DNA of 64,000 bases from contig NZ_RJJY01000002.1 in assembly GCF_003751085.1 (NCBI RefSeq), positions 992,001 through 1,056,000 of the forward strand, read 5' to 3'. A program made the position numbers and the translations under genes. How positions within the stretch are numbered: position 1 is the first letter of the stretch; each line of letters begins with the position of its first letter. Origin of the DNA: Micromonospora sp. Llam0. Lineage in GTDB: Bacteria > Actinomycetota > Actinomycetes > Mycobacteriales > Micromonosporaceae. Under the pieces are notes generated by a model. The model had not been told where the DNA came from, searched no databases, and worked only from the letters and a program-made list of their open reading frames with translations. This document shows positions 41,581 to 51,199 of this stretch, piece by piece.

Positions 41581-42927
41581 ATGGGCAACCCGACCGACCA
41601 CCTCTGGCTGCACTTCACCCGGATGTCCAGCTACCGGGACGCCCCGGTGCCGACCATCGTGCGCGGCGACGGCGCGTACGTCTGGGACAGCGAGGGACGC
41701 CGGCTGCTGGACGGGCTGGCCGGGCTGTTCGTGGTCAACGCCGGCCACGGGCGCACCGAGCTGGCCGAGGCCGCCGCGAAGCAGGCCAGCGAGCTGGCGT
41801 ACTTCCCGATCTGGTCGTACGCCCACCCGACCGCGATCGAGCTGGCCGCACGGATCGCCGCGCTCGCCCCCGGCGACCTCAACCGGGTCTTCTTCACCAC
41901 GGGCGGCTCCGAGGCGGTGGAGTCGGCGTGGAAGCTGGCCCGCGCCTACTTCAAGCGGGTCGGCAAGCCCACCAAGCACAAGGTGGTCAGCCGGGACATC
42001 GCCTACCACGGCACCACGATGGGTGCGCTGGCGATCACCGGGCTGCCCGGCATCAAGGCCGACTTCGAGCCGCTGGTACCGGGCGGGATCAAGGTGCCGA
42101 ACACCAACTTCTACCGGGCGCCGGAGCACGGCGACGACCCGGTGGCGTTCGGCCGGTGGGCGGCCGACGAGATCGGCCGGGCGATCGAACGCGAAGGCCC
42201 GGAGACCGTCGCCGCCGTCTTCCTGGAGCCGGTGCAGAACGCCGGCGGCTGTTTCCCGCCGCCGCCGGGTTACTTCGAGCGGGTACGCGAGATCTGCGAC
42301 GCGTACGACGTGCTGCTCGTCTCCGACGAGGTGATCTGCTCGTGGGGCCGGCTCGGCGAGTACTTCGGCGCCCAGCGGTACGGCTACCAGCCGGACATCA
42401 TCACCACCGCCAAGGCACTCACCTCCGGCTACTCCCCGCTCGGCGCGATGATCGCGTCCGACCGGCTGATCGAGCCGTTCCTGCACGGCACCGAGTCGTT
42501 CGGTCACGGCATCACCTTCGGCGGGCATCCGGTCTCCTGCGCGGTGGCGCTGGCCAACCTGGAGATCTTCGCCCGGGAGGAGCTGACCGGGCACGTACGG
42601 GCCAACGAAAGCGCTTTCCGGGGCACCCTGGAGAAGCTGTACGACCTGCCGATCGTCGGTGACATCCGGGGCGACGGGTACTTCTACGGTATCGAGCTGG
42701 TCAAGGACAGGGCCACCCGGGCGAGCTTCGACGACGCCGAATCGGAGCGGCTGCTACGCGGGTTCCTCTCCGGCGCGCTGTTCGCCGCCGGGCTGTACTG
42801 CCGGGCCGACGACCGGGGAGATCCGGTGATCCAGCTCGCCCCGCCGCTGATCGCCGGCCAGGCCGAGTTCGACGAGATCGAACAGATCCTGCGGGCCGTA
42901 CTCACCGAGGCCTGGCAGCGCCTGTAG
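41581..42927 (+). CDS. Class III PLP aminotransferase, probably acting on putrescine or a related amine
   Basis: A 448-residue fold-type I aminotransferase. The FFTTGGSEAVESAWKLAR and YHGTTMGALAITG motifs are present, with DEVICSWGR for the aspartate and TTAKALTSGYSPLGA for the Schiff-base lysine. Close family members use putrescine, beta-alanine or taurine-type amines with pyruvate. ATG 41581 is the best start. It sits with an amine-oxidising FAD enzyme and, some 9 kb away, with potABCD and an aminobutyraldehyde dehydrogenase. Confidence 0.87.
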   Translation: MGNPTDHLWLHFTRMSSYRDAPVPTIVRGDGAYVWDSEGRRLLDGLAGLFVVNAGHGRTELAEAAAKQASELAYFPIWSYAHPTAIELAARIAALAPGDLNRVFFTTGGSEAVESAWKLARAYFKRVGKPTKHKVVSRDIAYHGTTMGALAITGLPGIKADFEPLVPGGIKVPNTNFYRAPEHGDDPVAFGRWAADEIGRAIEREGPETVAAVFLEPVQNAGGCFPPPPGYFERVREICDAYDVLLVSDEVICSWGRLGEYFGAQRYGYQPDIITTAKALTSGYSPLGAMIASDRLIEPFLHGTESFGHGITFGGHPVSCAVALANLEIFAREELTGHVRANESAFRGTLEKLYDLPIVGDIRGDGYFYGIELVKDRATRASFDDAESERLLRGFLSGALFAAGLYCRADDRGDPVIQLAPPLIAGQAEFDEIEQILRAVLTEAWQRL

Positions 42928-42958
42928 CGCCGGGCCGACAACAGGAGGGTCGTGGACC

Positions 42959-44347
42959 ATGCGCGGTCACGGTGACTACCGGGACGTGTCGCACTGGATG
43001 GCCACCGTGGACGACGAGCTGGCGGCCCGGCCCGCGCTGGACGGCGACACGACCGCCGACGTGGCGATCGTCGGTGCCGGCTACACCGGGCTGTGGACGG
43101 CGTACTACCTGGCCCGCGCCGACCCGGCGCTGCGGATCGTGGTGCTGGAGCGGGAGATCGCCGGGTACGGTGCCTCCGGGCGCAACGGCGGCTGGTGTTC
43201 GGCGCTGCTGCCCAGCTCGCCGACCGCGCTGGCCCGCCGGCACGGCCGAGACGCGGCGGTCGCCATGCAGCAGGCCATGTACGCCACGGTCGACGAGGTC
43301 GGCCGGGTCGCCGCCGCCGAGGGCATCGACTGCCACTGGAGCCACGGCGGCACGGTCACTCTGGCCCGTACCCCGGCGCAGCTGCGGCGGGCCGAGGCCG
43401 CCGTCGCCGAGACCCACGCGTACGGCGGCACCGACGCCGACCTCGCCCTGCTGGACGCCGACGCGGCGACCGCCCGGTGCGCCGCCGACGGCGTACACGG
43501 CGGCACCTACACCCCGCACTGCGCGGCGATCCACCCGGCCCGGCTGGTCTGTGGCCTGGCCCGGGCCGTCGAACGGCACGGCGTGCCGATCCACGAACGG
43601 ACCCCGGTCACCGGGTACGGCCCCGGGGCAGCCCGGACACCGACCGGCACGGTCCGCGCCCCGGTGGTGGTACGGGCGACCGAGGGCTACACCCCGGCGC
43701 TGCCCGGCGCCCGCCGCGCGGTGGCCCCGATCTACTCGCTGATGATCGCCACCGAGCCACTGCCGGACGAGACCTGGGCCCGGATCGGGCTGGCGCGGCG
43801 GGAGACGTTCAGCGATTTCCGGCATCTGATCATCTACGGGCAGCGGACCGCCGACGGCCGGCTGGCGTTCGGCGGGCGGGGCGCGCCGTACCACTTCCGG
43901 TCCCGGGTCCGGCCCGAGTACGACCGGGACCCACGGGTGTTCACCGCGCTACGCCGCACGCTCGGCGAGCTGTTCCCGGTGCTCGGCGACGCGGTACCGG
44001 TGGCCCGGACCTGGGGCGGCCCGCTCGGCGTCGCCCGGGACTGGGCGGCGTCGGTGGGGTTGGACCGGGCCACCGGGCTGGCCTGGGCCGGCGGGTACGT
44101 CGGCGACGGGGTGGGCACCGCCAATCTGGCCGGCCGTACCCTCGCCGACCTGATCCTCGGCGTGGACAGCGAGTTGACCGCGCTGCCCTGGGTCGGGCAC
44201 CGCTCGCGGCGCTGGGAGCCGGAGCCGCTGCGCTGGCTCGGCGTCAACGCGGGTCTGCGGCTGGTGGCCGCCGCCGACGCGGCCGAGACCCGAGGGGACC
44301 GGCCGTCCCGGCTGGCCGGGCTGCTGGGCCGGCTGACCGGACACTGA
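42959..44347 (+). CDS. FAD-dependent amine oxidoreductase (PuuB-like, DAO family)
   Basis: A 462-residue flavoprotein. The ADP-binding motif is VAIVGAGYTGLWTAYYLA, and YGASGRNGGWCS is the block typical of gamma-glutamylputrescine oxidases. The C-terminal GYVGDGVGTANLAGR binds the flavin. It would oxidise an amine such as gamma-glutamylputrescine to the aldehyde. AGGAGGG precedes ATG 42959, 31 bases after the aminotransferase gene, so they form an operon. Confidence 0.87.
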   Translation: MRGHGDYRDVSHWMATVDDELAARPALDGDTTADVAIVGAGYTGLWTAYYLARADPALRIVVLEREIAGYGASGRNGGWCSALLPSSPTALARRHGRDAAVAMQQAMYATVDEVGRVAAAEGIDCHWSHGGTVTLARTPAQLRRAEAAVAETHAYGGTDADLALLDADAATARCAADGVHGGTYTPHCAAIHPARLVCGLARAVERHGVPIHERTPVTGYGPGAARTPTGTVRAPVVVRATEGYTPALPGARRAVAPIYSLMIATEPLPDETWARIGLARRETFSDFRHLIIYGQRTADGRLAFGGRGAPYHFRSRVRPEYDRDPRVFTALRRTLGELFPVLGDAVPVARTWGGPLGVARDWAASVGLDRATGLAWAGGYVGDGVGTANLAGRTLADLILGVDSELTALPWVGHRSRRWEPEPLRWLGVNAGLRLVAAADAAETRGDRPSRLAGLLGRLTGH

Positions 44348-44391
44348 CCCGGTCGGCCGTACCGCAGGAGTGTGCGGCCGGCAGGCCGGGG

Positions 44392-44763
44392 TCAGGCCGG
44401 CGGGATCACCCGGAGGTGGCCCCGGCGGCCGGTCGACGGGTTGATGTCGATGTCGACGGCGTCCGGGTCGCCGGGGCGTGGGGGCGGGGCCGGTCGGGCC
44501 GCCTCCCGAACCGCCTCGGCGAGCGCCACCAGATCGTCGGTGGTCGGCGGGGGCGGGTCGAACTCACCCTCGTGCCGGACGACCTGCCAGCCACGGGGCG
44601 CGGTCAGGCTGCGGGCGTGCTGCTCGCAGAGGTCGTAGGTGTGCGGTTCGGCGAACGCGGCGAGCGGGCCGACCACCGCGGTCGACTCGTTGTAGACATA
44701 GGTCAACGTGGCGACGGCCTGGCGGGGGCAGCCGTTACGGGAGCAGCGCCGTGATGACCTCAC
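44392..44763 (-). CDS. DUF3499 protein
   Basis: A 123-residue actinobacterial protein. The N-terminus RRCSRNGCPRQAVATLTYVYNES and LCEQHARSL contain cysteines and a histidine that could bind zinc, as usual in DUF3499. The C-terminus is acidic and proline-rich. In many actinomycetes it sits beside a zincin-like gene and whiB2, as here. The function is unknown. Confidence 0.88.
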   Translation of the reverse strand: MRSSRRCSRNGCPRQAVATLTYVYNESTAVVGPLAAFAEPHTYDLCEQHARSLTAPRGWQVVRHEGEFDPPPPTTDDLVALAEAVREAARPAPPPRPGDPDAVDIDINPSTGRRGHLRVIPPA

Positions 44764-44889
44764 GGCGGCACGTTATCTCTAATACCGGCTTCACGACCAG
44801 CTTGCCGACGCGACACGCCGGGACTGCTGATCCCCACGCCCGGAAAGGGCCGATCCGGACTACGCTGGGCAGGTGACCGGAGGATTCCA

Positions 44890-45348
44890 GTGACCATCCC
44901 CGTGCCCGGCAGCGCGCAGACGCCCCGCCGGGCGCGTCGGGATCGCCGGGACCGGCACGGGCGCGGGCTGCGCGGTCGGCTGGTGCCGGCGACGGTGCCG
45001 TTGGCCCGGACCAAGGCCGAGGTCTTCGACGAGCTGGTCCTGGACACGGTCGAGACGCTGGAGCGGCGCTTCGCGAAGGAGCTGGCCGGCGTCGAATTCG
45101 CCGTCGAGGACGTCCCGCCGGATCTGAACGTGTACGACTCCGACGTGCTGGAGGACGGCGAGGTGCCGTTGGCCCGGTTGCTGCCCGGCCGGCCGGGGCG
45201 TCAGGAGATGCCGCCACGGATCGTGCTCTACCGGCGTCCGCTGGAGTTCCGGGCGTTGAACCGGGAGGACCTCGCCGACCTGGTGCACGACGTGATCATC
45301 GAGCAGGTGGCGAATCTGCTCGGCGTCGACCCGGACGAGCTGGCCTGA
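44890..45348 (+). CDS. Zincin-fold (metallopeptidase-like) protein lacking a normal HExxH motif
   Basis: A 152-residue protein of the small bacterial zincin-like family. Where that family normally has HExxHxxG, this one reads VHDVIIEQVANLLG: the first His is kept but the following Glu and second His are missing. It may therefore be inactive or use a different metal site. It diverges from DUF3499, a conserved actinobacterial neighbour. GGAGG lies before the GTG start. Confidence 0.75.
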   Translation: MTIPVPGSAQTPRRARRDRRDRHGRGLRGRLVPATVPLARTKAEVFDELVLDTVETLERRFAKELAGVEFAVEDVPPDLNVYDSDVLEDGEVPLARLLPGRPGRQEMPPRIVLYRRPLEFRALNREDLADLVHDVIIEQVANLLGVDPDELA

Positions 45349-45380
45349 CTCGGCAACTCGCCCGGGCCGACAGCGGCAGG

Positions 45381-45638
45381 TCAGGCGACTCTGCGCTTGA
45401 GCTTGCGTCGTTCCCGCTCGGACAGTCCGCCCCAGATGCCGAACCGCTCGTCGTGACCGAGTGCGTACTCCAGGCACTCGGACTTCACCTCGCAACGAGA
45501 GCAGATCCGCTTTGCCTCGCGGGTGGATCCGCCCTTCTCCGGGAAGAACGCCTCCGGATCGGTCTGCGAGCACAGCGCCCGCTCCTGCCACTCCGGGGCG
45601 TTACCGAGCAGGTCCGCGACCTCCAGCCGACCATCCAT
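45381..45638 (-). CDS. whiB: WhiB-family iron-sulfur regulator (WhiB2/WhmD type)
   Basis: An 85-residue protein with the four cluster cysteines Cys23, Cys46, Cys49 and Cys55. The GIWGG turn lies at about residue 67, followed by a basic tail (RERRKLKRR). These proteins bind a 4Fe-4S cluster and act with the principal sigma factor; the WhiB2 group is needed for septation and sporulation. AAAGGAGG precedes ATG 45638, so the longer open frame is rejected. A perfect 16-bp palindrome is 120 bp upstream. Confidence 0.92.
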   Translation of the reverse strand: MDGRLEVADLLGNAPEWQERALCSQTDPEAFFPEKGGSTREAKRICSRCEVKSECLEYALGHDERFGIWGGLSERERRKLKRRVA

Positions 45639-45758
45639 ACGCGTGCCTCCTTTCGCGCGCCGCCCCACCCGGCCGGCGCAACCCCCCACGCGGAAGGCGT
45701 GTCCATCTTGCCCGTTCGATCCGGTTTTGATGCAGCCCGTCCGAGCGACCCCGTTGAA

Positions 45759-45774
45759 ATTACACGCGTGTAAT
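45759..45774. promoter_or_regulatory. 16-bp perfect palindrome upstream of whiB
   Basis: ATTACACGCGTGTAAT is a perfect palindrome in an otherwise GC-rich leader, 121 bp before the whiB start. The half-sites TTACAC and GTGTAA resemble those of the BldD box, a known regulator of whiB genes, but the spacing is two bases rather than one. It is a strong operator candidate whichever protein binds it. Confidence 0.6.
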
Positions 45775-45967
45775 GCGTGCGTCGTCAAGACGAACCTGGT
45801 AAATGGGCTTGCTGTCGCGCGCCGGTCACCCGCCCTCCCCGTTGTCATCCGGCCCGCAACCTGCCCTATCGATTCAGACCCCCACCGGGTAACGCGGGAC
45901 CGGCGAGTCGCACCACCCTGCCCGGCCCGACCGGCGAATCCCCGCGGCGACGACGCTGTCCGCAGAC

Positions 45968-46009
45968 GACACCGAGCCGGTGCCGCTCACGCGGCACCGG
46001 CTCGGTGTC
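45968..46009 (-). terminator. Strong 19-bp hairpin terminator
   Basis: The 19-base arms 45968-45986 and 45991-46009 are exactly complementary around a four-base loop (TCAC). The hairpin lies downstream of the leftward gene ending at 46133 and upstream of whiB. It would isolate whiB from that operon. Confidence 0.75.
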
Positions 46010-46132
46010 CGGTCGGTCGACCGGTCTACCTCACTTGCCTTCTTTCCCTCCCCAGGGGTCGCTCACACCATTGGCGTCGATCTCGTCACACCGTCTACGG
46101 AAGTCCCGTCCCCCCGCCTCGCGGGAGTCCTC

Positions 46133-46498
46133 TCACCCCGCCTTGGGGATCAGCCGCCCGGCGGAGGCGTGCTGCGGCCAGACGAACTCGGTCACCGCCC
46201 CGCCGGTGATCGTCACCTGCCCGGCCGGCACATCGTCGGAGCGCCACACCGTGTAGGAACCCGCCGGCAGATCGGTGTAGACCGCGCTGAAGAAGACTCC
46301 GTCGCGTACCTGCCGCTCGCGAACCGCGGCGTGGGTGCGCGGGGCCGGATCCGGTCGGTCCGGGCCGACGGTCGGGCTGATCTCGATCTCCCGGCCGTGG
46401 AACTCCTGTCCGGTGTAGATGATCAGAGCGCCCATGTCGCCACCGATGTCGAGAACGACGCCGCCGGTCTCCGACGGGGCCAGACTGTGCTCGTGCAT
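46133..46498 (-). CDS. Uncharacterised protein (121 residues), beta-rich
   Basis: I do not recognise it. The sequence begins with LDIGGDMGALIIYTGQEFHGREIEIS and ends PAGQVTITGGAVTEFVWP, suggesting a small beta-sandwich. No signal peptide. ATG 46498 with GGGGAG upstream is chosen over GTG 46507. It lies 58 bases after the DUF4331 gene and is probably in its operon. Confidence 0.6.
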   Translation of the reverse strand: MHEHSLAPSETGGVVLDIGGDMGALIIYTGQEFHGREIEISPTVGPDRPDPAPRTHAAVRERQVRDGVFFSAVYTDLPAGSYTVWRSDDVPAGQVTITGGAVTEFVWPQHASAGRLIPKAG

Positions 46499-46555
46499 GC
46501 TCCCCACCTTCTCTGGATGTGCCGGGGGTCGGCCCGGACGGGACGTGCGGGCCGG

Positions 46556-47944
46556 TCAGGACGGGTTGTTGAACCCGTCGTACGGCACGCCGAGATACGG
46601 GAAATGCTTCAGGAACGGGGCGGTCACGTCGGCGGCGCTCAGCCCGTGGGTCACCGCACCGGCCGCGTCGTCCGGTGCGAAGTTCTTGTCGATCAGCGGG
46701 AACGTCAACCCTGCGATGGCCCGCAGCGAGATGGTGACCACGTCGTCGGTCGTCCGACGGCCGTTCGGGAAACCGGCCAGGTCCCCGCCGAGCAGACCGA
46801 ACCGGCTCGGCCGCTTCGCCGGCGGGATCGCGGTGTTCAGCCGCAGCATGTCCGCCTGCAGATCACCGGTGTTGTTCTGGAAACCGTCGATCAGCCCGGC
46901 CGGGATCCCGGTCAGCAGGATCGCCACCAGATCGGCGCGGGCCTTGCCGGACTCGTTGAGCTCGGCCAGATTAGGGAAGACGTCCGGGTAGAGCACCGGC
47001 AGCAACTGCGCCAGTTCGGGCTTCTCCACCAGGCCGGCGAAGCGCTTGTCCTCCGACGGGGGCAGGGTGTTCCACAGGTCCTTCTGCGCCATCGGCACGA
47101 TGACCTCGTTGAACAACGGGTTGCCGAGCCGCGACACCTGGGCCACCGGGCCGACGGTGACGTCGGCGGCCTTCGCCGCCCCCAGCACCCGCACCTGCTG
47201 ACGCCCGGCCGAGGTCCACACCCCGATCACCGAACGCTGGTCGTTGACGTCGTACCGGCCGCCGCCACTGACCAGGTGGGTGACCGGAATCTGCAGCGCG
47301 ATGCTGGACACGTTCAGCCGGTCGGTCGCGTTGACCGGCTCGTCCGCCACGTTGAAAATGTCCTTGCCGACCACGTGCAGCTGCTGGAAGGGCCGCAGGT
47401 TGCCCAGGTCGAAAATGGCACCCAGGTCGACGAAGAACCCCTCGGCCCGCTGACCGGCGAAGACCCGTTCACCGCTTTTGAGCTGGAACGTGGCGTCATT
47501 GGCCAGTCCCACGTAGTCGGGGGTGGACAGCGGACCGATGTTGCACGGCGGGCAGGGCACGTTGCGGGCCAGCAACTGCGCCTTGCCGTGCGCGTCCACC
47601 TTGGTGACACTGTAGAACTGGCGCCGGTTCCAGTTCTCGCTGTCCAGCGCGTCGATCGGTCCGGTGTTGTAGAGAAACGTGTTCTCGTTGGTGATCTCCG
47701 TGTGGAACCGGAACTGGTAGGTGATGTCCGGATGACCGTCACCGTTGTTGTCCACGTGGATCTCGTAGAGCACGTCATCGCCGAACTCGAAGAAGTTCGG
47801 CCCGCCCGACGGCACCTGAAAAGGCAGATAGTTGGCGATGAGAGTCACCGTGTCCGGGCGGTCCGGACTCACGAACGCGTAAAGGTCGGTGCTGTCGGCG
47901 ACCGGGTCCTTGGATATCTCCGGCGCTTCACGGTGCGAAGACAT
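46556..47944 (-). CDS. DUF4331 domain protein
   Basis: A 462-residue DUF4331 protein. The start SSHREAPEISKDPVADSTDLYAF is the family hallmark, and a conserved DVYEIHVDNNGDGHPDI-type calcium-like loop follows. Some relatives are exported, but this one has no signal peptide. Cys residues occur as CPPCN. The function is unknown. A small Tat-type protein gene lies upstream and a beta-rich protein gene downstream. Confidence 0.85.
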   Translation of the reverse strand: MSSHREAPEISKDPVADSTDLYAFVSPDRPDTVTLIANYLPFQVPSGGPNFFEFGDDVLYEIHVDNNGDGHPDITYQFRFHTEITNENTFLYNTGPIDALDSENWNRRQFYSVTKVDAHGKAQLLARNVPCPPCNIGPLSTPDYVGLANDATFQLKSGERVFAGQRAEGFFVDLGAIFDLGNLRPFQQLHVVGKDIFNVADEPVNATDRLNVSSIALQIPVTHLVSGGGRYDVNDQRSVIGVWTSAGRQQVRVLGAAKAADVTVGPVAQVSRLGNPLFNEVIVPMAQKDLWNTLPPSEDKRFAGLVEKPELAQLLPVLYPDVFPNLAELNESGKARADLVAILLTGIPAGLIDGFQNNTGDLQADMLRLNTAIPPAKRPSRFGLLGGDLAGFPNGRRTTDDVVTISLRAIAGLTFPLIDKNFAPDDAAGAVTHGLSAADVTAPFLKHFPYLGVPYDGFNNPS

Positions 47945-48024
47945 GGCGAACCTACCTCACATAGCCTGAATGAATCGGTGATCGACGCGGTACGCGTCAG
48001 GTGAAACGTGCCCGTACGGCGTAC

Positions 48025-48309
48025 TCAGCCCTGGCGGGCGGCGCGCTGCAACCGGGCGGCGAGACCTTTGTCGCGTACCTCGATCCGCGACGTGCCGACG
48101 AAGACGTCCAGCGTGCCGTTGGACGGATCCCGTAGATGGACGACGATCGCCTCGTCATTCGCGGCGGCTCCGGCGAGCCGGCTGTCCACGGCCGACGACA
48201 GGCCGCTGACGCTGACCGCGGCGGCGCCGACACCCGCACTCGCCGCCACGGTCAGCACCTGGCGGCGGGAAATCTTGAACTTCGGTCGGTTTCGCTGGCG
48301 AGTTCTCAT
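48025..48309 (-). CDS. Small exported protein with a twin-arginine signal
   Basis: A 94-residue protein. KISRRQVLTVAASAGVGAAA is a good Tat-type signal (Arg15-Arg16). The short mature part (VVHLRDPSNGTLDVFVGTSRIEVRDK in two pieces) has no known domain. ATG 48309 with GAAGGG upstream is the real start; the frame extends far upstream over fbiC but is only a shadow there. It precedes the DUF4331 gene by 80 bases. Confidence 0.7.
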   Translation of the reverse strand: MRTRQRNRPKFKISRRQVLTVAASAGVGAAAVSVSGLSSAVDSRLAGAAANDEAIVVHLRDPSNGTLDVFVGTSRIEVRDKGLAARLQRAARQG

Positions 48310-48545
48310 GGACAACCCTTCCGGTGGGTCAGGGGGTAACCCACTGTCGCGATGGGACCAGTGCCGGCGCGGCCCATCCGTCACCCGCAGTCGCCGGCAC
48401 CTATCCATACGGCCGGCGACGCCGGTGGGTTCGATCATCCGCGAATCGACTTTTGTCGGGCGCGCCACCGCAGGGCGTCGGCACCGGGCCAGCGCCCTCC
48501 GGCCGGCACCGGGCCAGCGCCCGCCAGCCGGCGCAGCGCAGCGCG

Positions 48546-51104
48546 TCAGCGCTGGTACGCGGTGGACCGGCGGACCGCCGGACGGCCGGCGGCGGCCGCG
48601 ATCGACTGCAGCTGTGCCTCGGTACGCGCCGAGCCGTTCGCCGAACCGGCCATCCGGGAGATCGTCTCCTCCATCAGCGTCCCACCGAGATCGTTGCACC
48701 CGCCGCGCAGCATCGCGACGGTGCCCTCGTCGCCGAGCTTCACCCAGGAACACTGGATGTTGTCGACCCGGCCGTGCAGCAGCAGCCGGGCCATGGCATG
48801 CACGGCGCGGTTTTCCCGCCACGTCGGCCCCGGCCGGGCCAGCCCGGCGAGGTAGATCGGCGCATTGGTGTGCACAAATGGCAGCGCGACGAACTCGGTG
48901 AAGCCGCCGGTGCGGTCCTGCACCCCGGCCAGCACCCGGAAATGCGCCAACCACTGGCCGGGATGGTCCACGTGCCCGTACATCATCGTCGAGCTGGACC
49001 GCAGACCCAGCTCGTGCGCGGTGGTCACCACCTCGACCCAGGTGGCGGCCGGCAGTTTGCCCTTGGTCAGCACCCACCGCACGTCGTCGTCGAGGATCTC
49101 CGCCGCGGTCCCCGGGATGGTGTCCAGTCCCGCCTCGCGCAGCATCAGCAGCCAGTCCCGGACCGGCATGCCCGCCTTCGCGGCGGCGGTGACGATCTCC
49201 ATCGGGGAGAAGGCGTGCACGTGCAGCTGCGGCACCCGTCGTTTGACCGCCCGGACCAGCTCGGCGTACGCGGTCACCGGCAGCTTGGGGTCGATGCCGC
49301 CCTGCATGCAGACCTCGGTGGCACCGGCCCGCCACGCCTCCTCGGCCCGGTCCGCCACCTGCTCGGCGGAGAGGCGGAACGCGTCGGCGTCCCGTTCCCG
49401 CTGGGCGAACGCGCAGAACCGGCAGCCGACGTAGCAGACGTTGGAGAAGTTGATGTTGCGGTTGACCACATAGGTGACGTCGTCGCCGACGGCGTCCCGG
49501 CGTACCTCGTCGGCGATCCGGCAGAGCTGGTCCAGCGCAGCGCCGTCGGCGGTGAACAGGGCGAGCGCCGCGTCGGTGTGCCGTGGTTGCAGCAGCGCCG
49601 CCGGATCGTCGGCGGCCAGCCGCAGCCCGGCCCGCAGATTCGCGTCGCCGGCACCGTCGCCGTGGGTGCCGGAACCGGTCGGTACGCTGATCCGGCCGGC
49701 GACCTCGGCCCAGTCGCCGTACACCCGGTCGAAGTCGCCCCGCCGGTCCCCGGTCCGCCCGGTGGTGTCGATCGTGGTGTGCAGGTCGGTCCGACCGACC
49801 GGGGCGTACCCCTCCTCCGGCTCCTGCCACGGCCGGCCGACCGGCATCGCCGACTCGTCCGCCAGACCGGTGCCCGGCTCGGCGAGCGCCGACACGTGCG
49901 CGGCCAGCCGGGGGTCCAGCCACGCCTCGCCGCGCCGCACATACTCGGGATAGATGGTCAGCCGTTCCCGCAGGGTGAACCCGGCGGCGGCGGTACGCCG
50001 CGCCAGCTCGTCGATCTGTGGCCAGGGCCGCTCCGGGTTGACGTGGTCCGGGGTCACCGGCGACACCCCGCCCCAGTCGTCGATACCGGCCCGCAGCAGC
50101 AGTGCGTACTCCCCCTCGACCAGGTTCGGCGGGGCCTGGATCCGGGCACCCGGCCCGAGCAGGACGCGGCCGACGGCCACCGTCGCGGCCAGGTCACGCA
50201 GCTCGGCGTCCGGCATCCCACGCATCGCCGTGTCCGGCTTGGCGCGGAAGTTCTGCAGGATCACCTCCTGGATGTGGCCGTACTCCCGGGCCGCCGACCG
50301 GATCGCGAACAGCGACTCCACCCGCTCCCGGGGAGTTTCGCCGATGCCGATCAGCAGGCCGGTGGTGTACGGCACGCCGACCCGGCCGGCGTCGGCGATC
50401 GCCCGCAGCCGCACCGCCGGTTCCTTGTCCGGCGAACCGTGGTGCGGGCCGCCCGGCTCGGACCACAGCCGGGTCGCGGTGGTCTCCAGCATCATCCCCA
50501 TGCTGGGCGCCACCGGCTTGAGCCGTTGCAGCTCGGCCCAGCTCAGCACCCCCGGGTTGAGGTGCGGCAGCAGGCCGGTCTCCTCCAGTACGGCGATCGC
50601 GCAGGCCCGCAGATAGTCGACGGTCGAGTCGTAACCCCGCTCGTCCAGCCACTGGCGGGCCGCCGGCCAGCGGTCCTCGGGGCGGTCGCCGAGGGTGAAC
50701 AACGCCTCCTTGCAGCCCTGCGCGGCACCGGCCCGGGCGATCGCGAGCACCTCGTCGCGGTCCAGGTACGCGGCGGGCAGCCGGCCCGGCACGGTGGCGA
50801 AGGTGCAGTAGTGGCAGCGGTCCCGGCACAGCCGGGTCAACGGCACGAAGACCTTCCGGGAGTACGTGACCACGCCTGGCCGGCCGGCGTCGCGCAGCCC
50901 CGCGTCGCGCAGCGACCCGGCGAGGTCGAGCAGCTCGTCGAACTCGGCGCCGCTGGCGGCCAGCAGCGCGACCGCTTCCTCCAGGTCGAGGCTGCGGCCG
51001 GACGCGGCGCGGCGTAGCGCCCGCCGGACACTGGCGGTGGTGGGCTGCTCCGCCGGGACGGCCTCGGCCACCCGGGCGGCGACGGATTCGGTGTGCTCGG
51101 CCAC
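48546..51104 (-). CDS. fbiC: FbiC, F420 deazaflavin (Fo) synthase, CofG-CofH fusion
   Basis: An 852-residue fusion of two radical SAM domains that builds Fo from tyrosine and a flavin precursor. The first cluster motif is Cys93-x3-Cys97-x2-Cys100 (CRDRCHYC, CofG half). The second is Cys557-x3-Cys561-x2-Cys564 (CYVGCRFC, CofH half). Length and order are normal for actinobacteria. The GTG at 51104 is the start. It lies near fbiA-fbiB but on the other strand. Confidence 0.95.
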   Translation of the reverse strand: MAEHTESVAARVAEAVPAEQPTTASVRRALRRAASGRSLDLEEAVALLAASGAEFDELLDLAGSLRDAGLRDAGRPGVVTYSRKVFVPLTRLCRDRCHYCTFATVPGRLPAAYLDRDEVLAIARAGAAQGCKEALFTLGDRPEDRWPAARQWLDERGYDSTVDYLRACAIAVLEETGLLPHLNPGVLSWAELQRLKPVAPSMGMMLETTATRLWSEPGGPHHGSPDKEPAVRLRAIADAGRVGVPYTTGLLIGIGETPRERVESLFAIRSAAREYGHIQEVILQNFRAKPDTAMRGMPDAELRDLAATVAVGRVLLGPGARIQAPPNLVEGEYALLLRAGIDDWGGVSPVTPDHVNPERPWPQIDELARRTAAAGFTLRERLTIYPEYVRRGEAWLDPRLAAHVSALAEPGTGLADESAMPVGRPWQEPEEGYAPVGRTDLHTTIDTTGRTGDRRGDFDRVYGDWAEVAGRISVPTGSGTHGDGAGDANLRAGLRLAADDPAALLQPRHTDAALALFTADGAALDQLCRIADEVRRDAVGDDVTYVVNRNINFSNVCYVGCRFCAFAQRERDADAFRLSAEQVADRAEEAWRAGATEVCMQGGIDPKLPVTAYAELVRAVKRRVPQLHVHAFSPMEIVTAAAKAGMPVRDWLLMLREAGLDTIPGTAAEILDDDVRWVLTKGKLPAATWVEVVTTAHELGLRSSSTMMYGHVDHPGQWLAHFRVLAGVQDRTGGFTEFVALPFVHTNAPIYLAGLARPGPTWRENRAVHAMARLLLHGRVDNIQCSWVKLGDEGTVAMLRGGCNDLGGTLMEETISRMAGSANGSARTEAQLQSIAAAAGRPAVRRSTAYQR

Positions 51105-51199
51105 CAGTGCAGACTAGGCCCTCGGGCCCAGGCCGACCGGTGGCGCTCGCCACAGCGGTCACCGGCGACCGGAGCTGAGCCGCCGACGACCGGAGCCGA

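Noticed and set aside
48025..49923. 632-residue open frame extending upstream of the Tat-signal protein
   Set aside because: The upper part is antisense or frame-shadow of fbiC; the real start is ATG 48309 with a ribosome-binding site.
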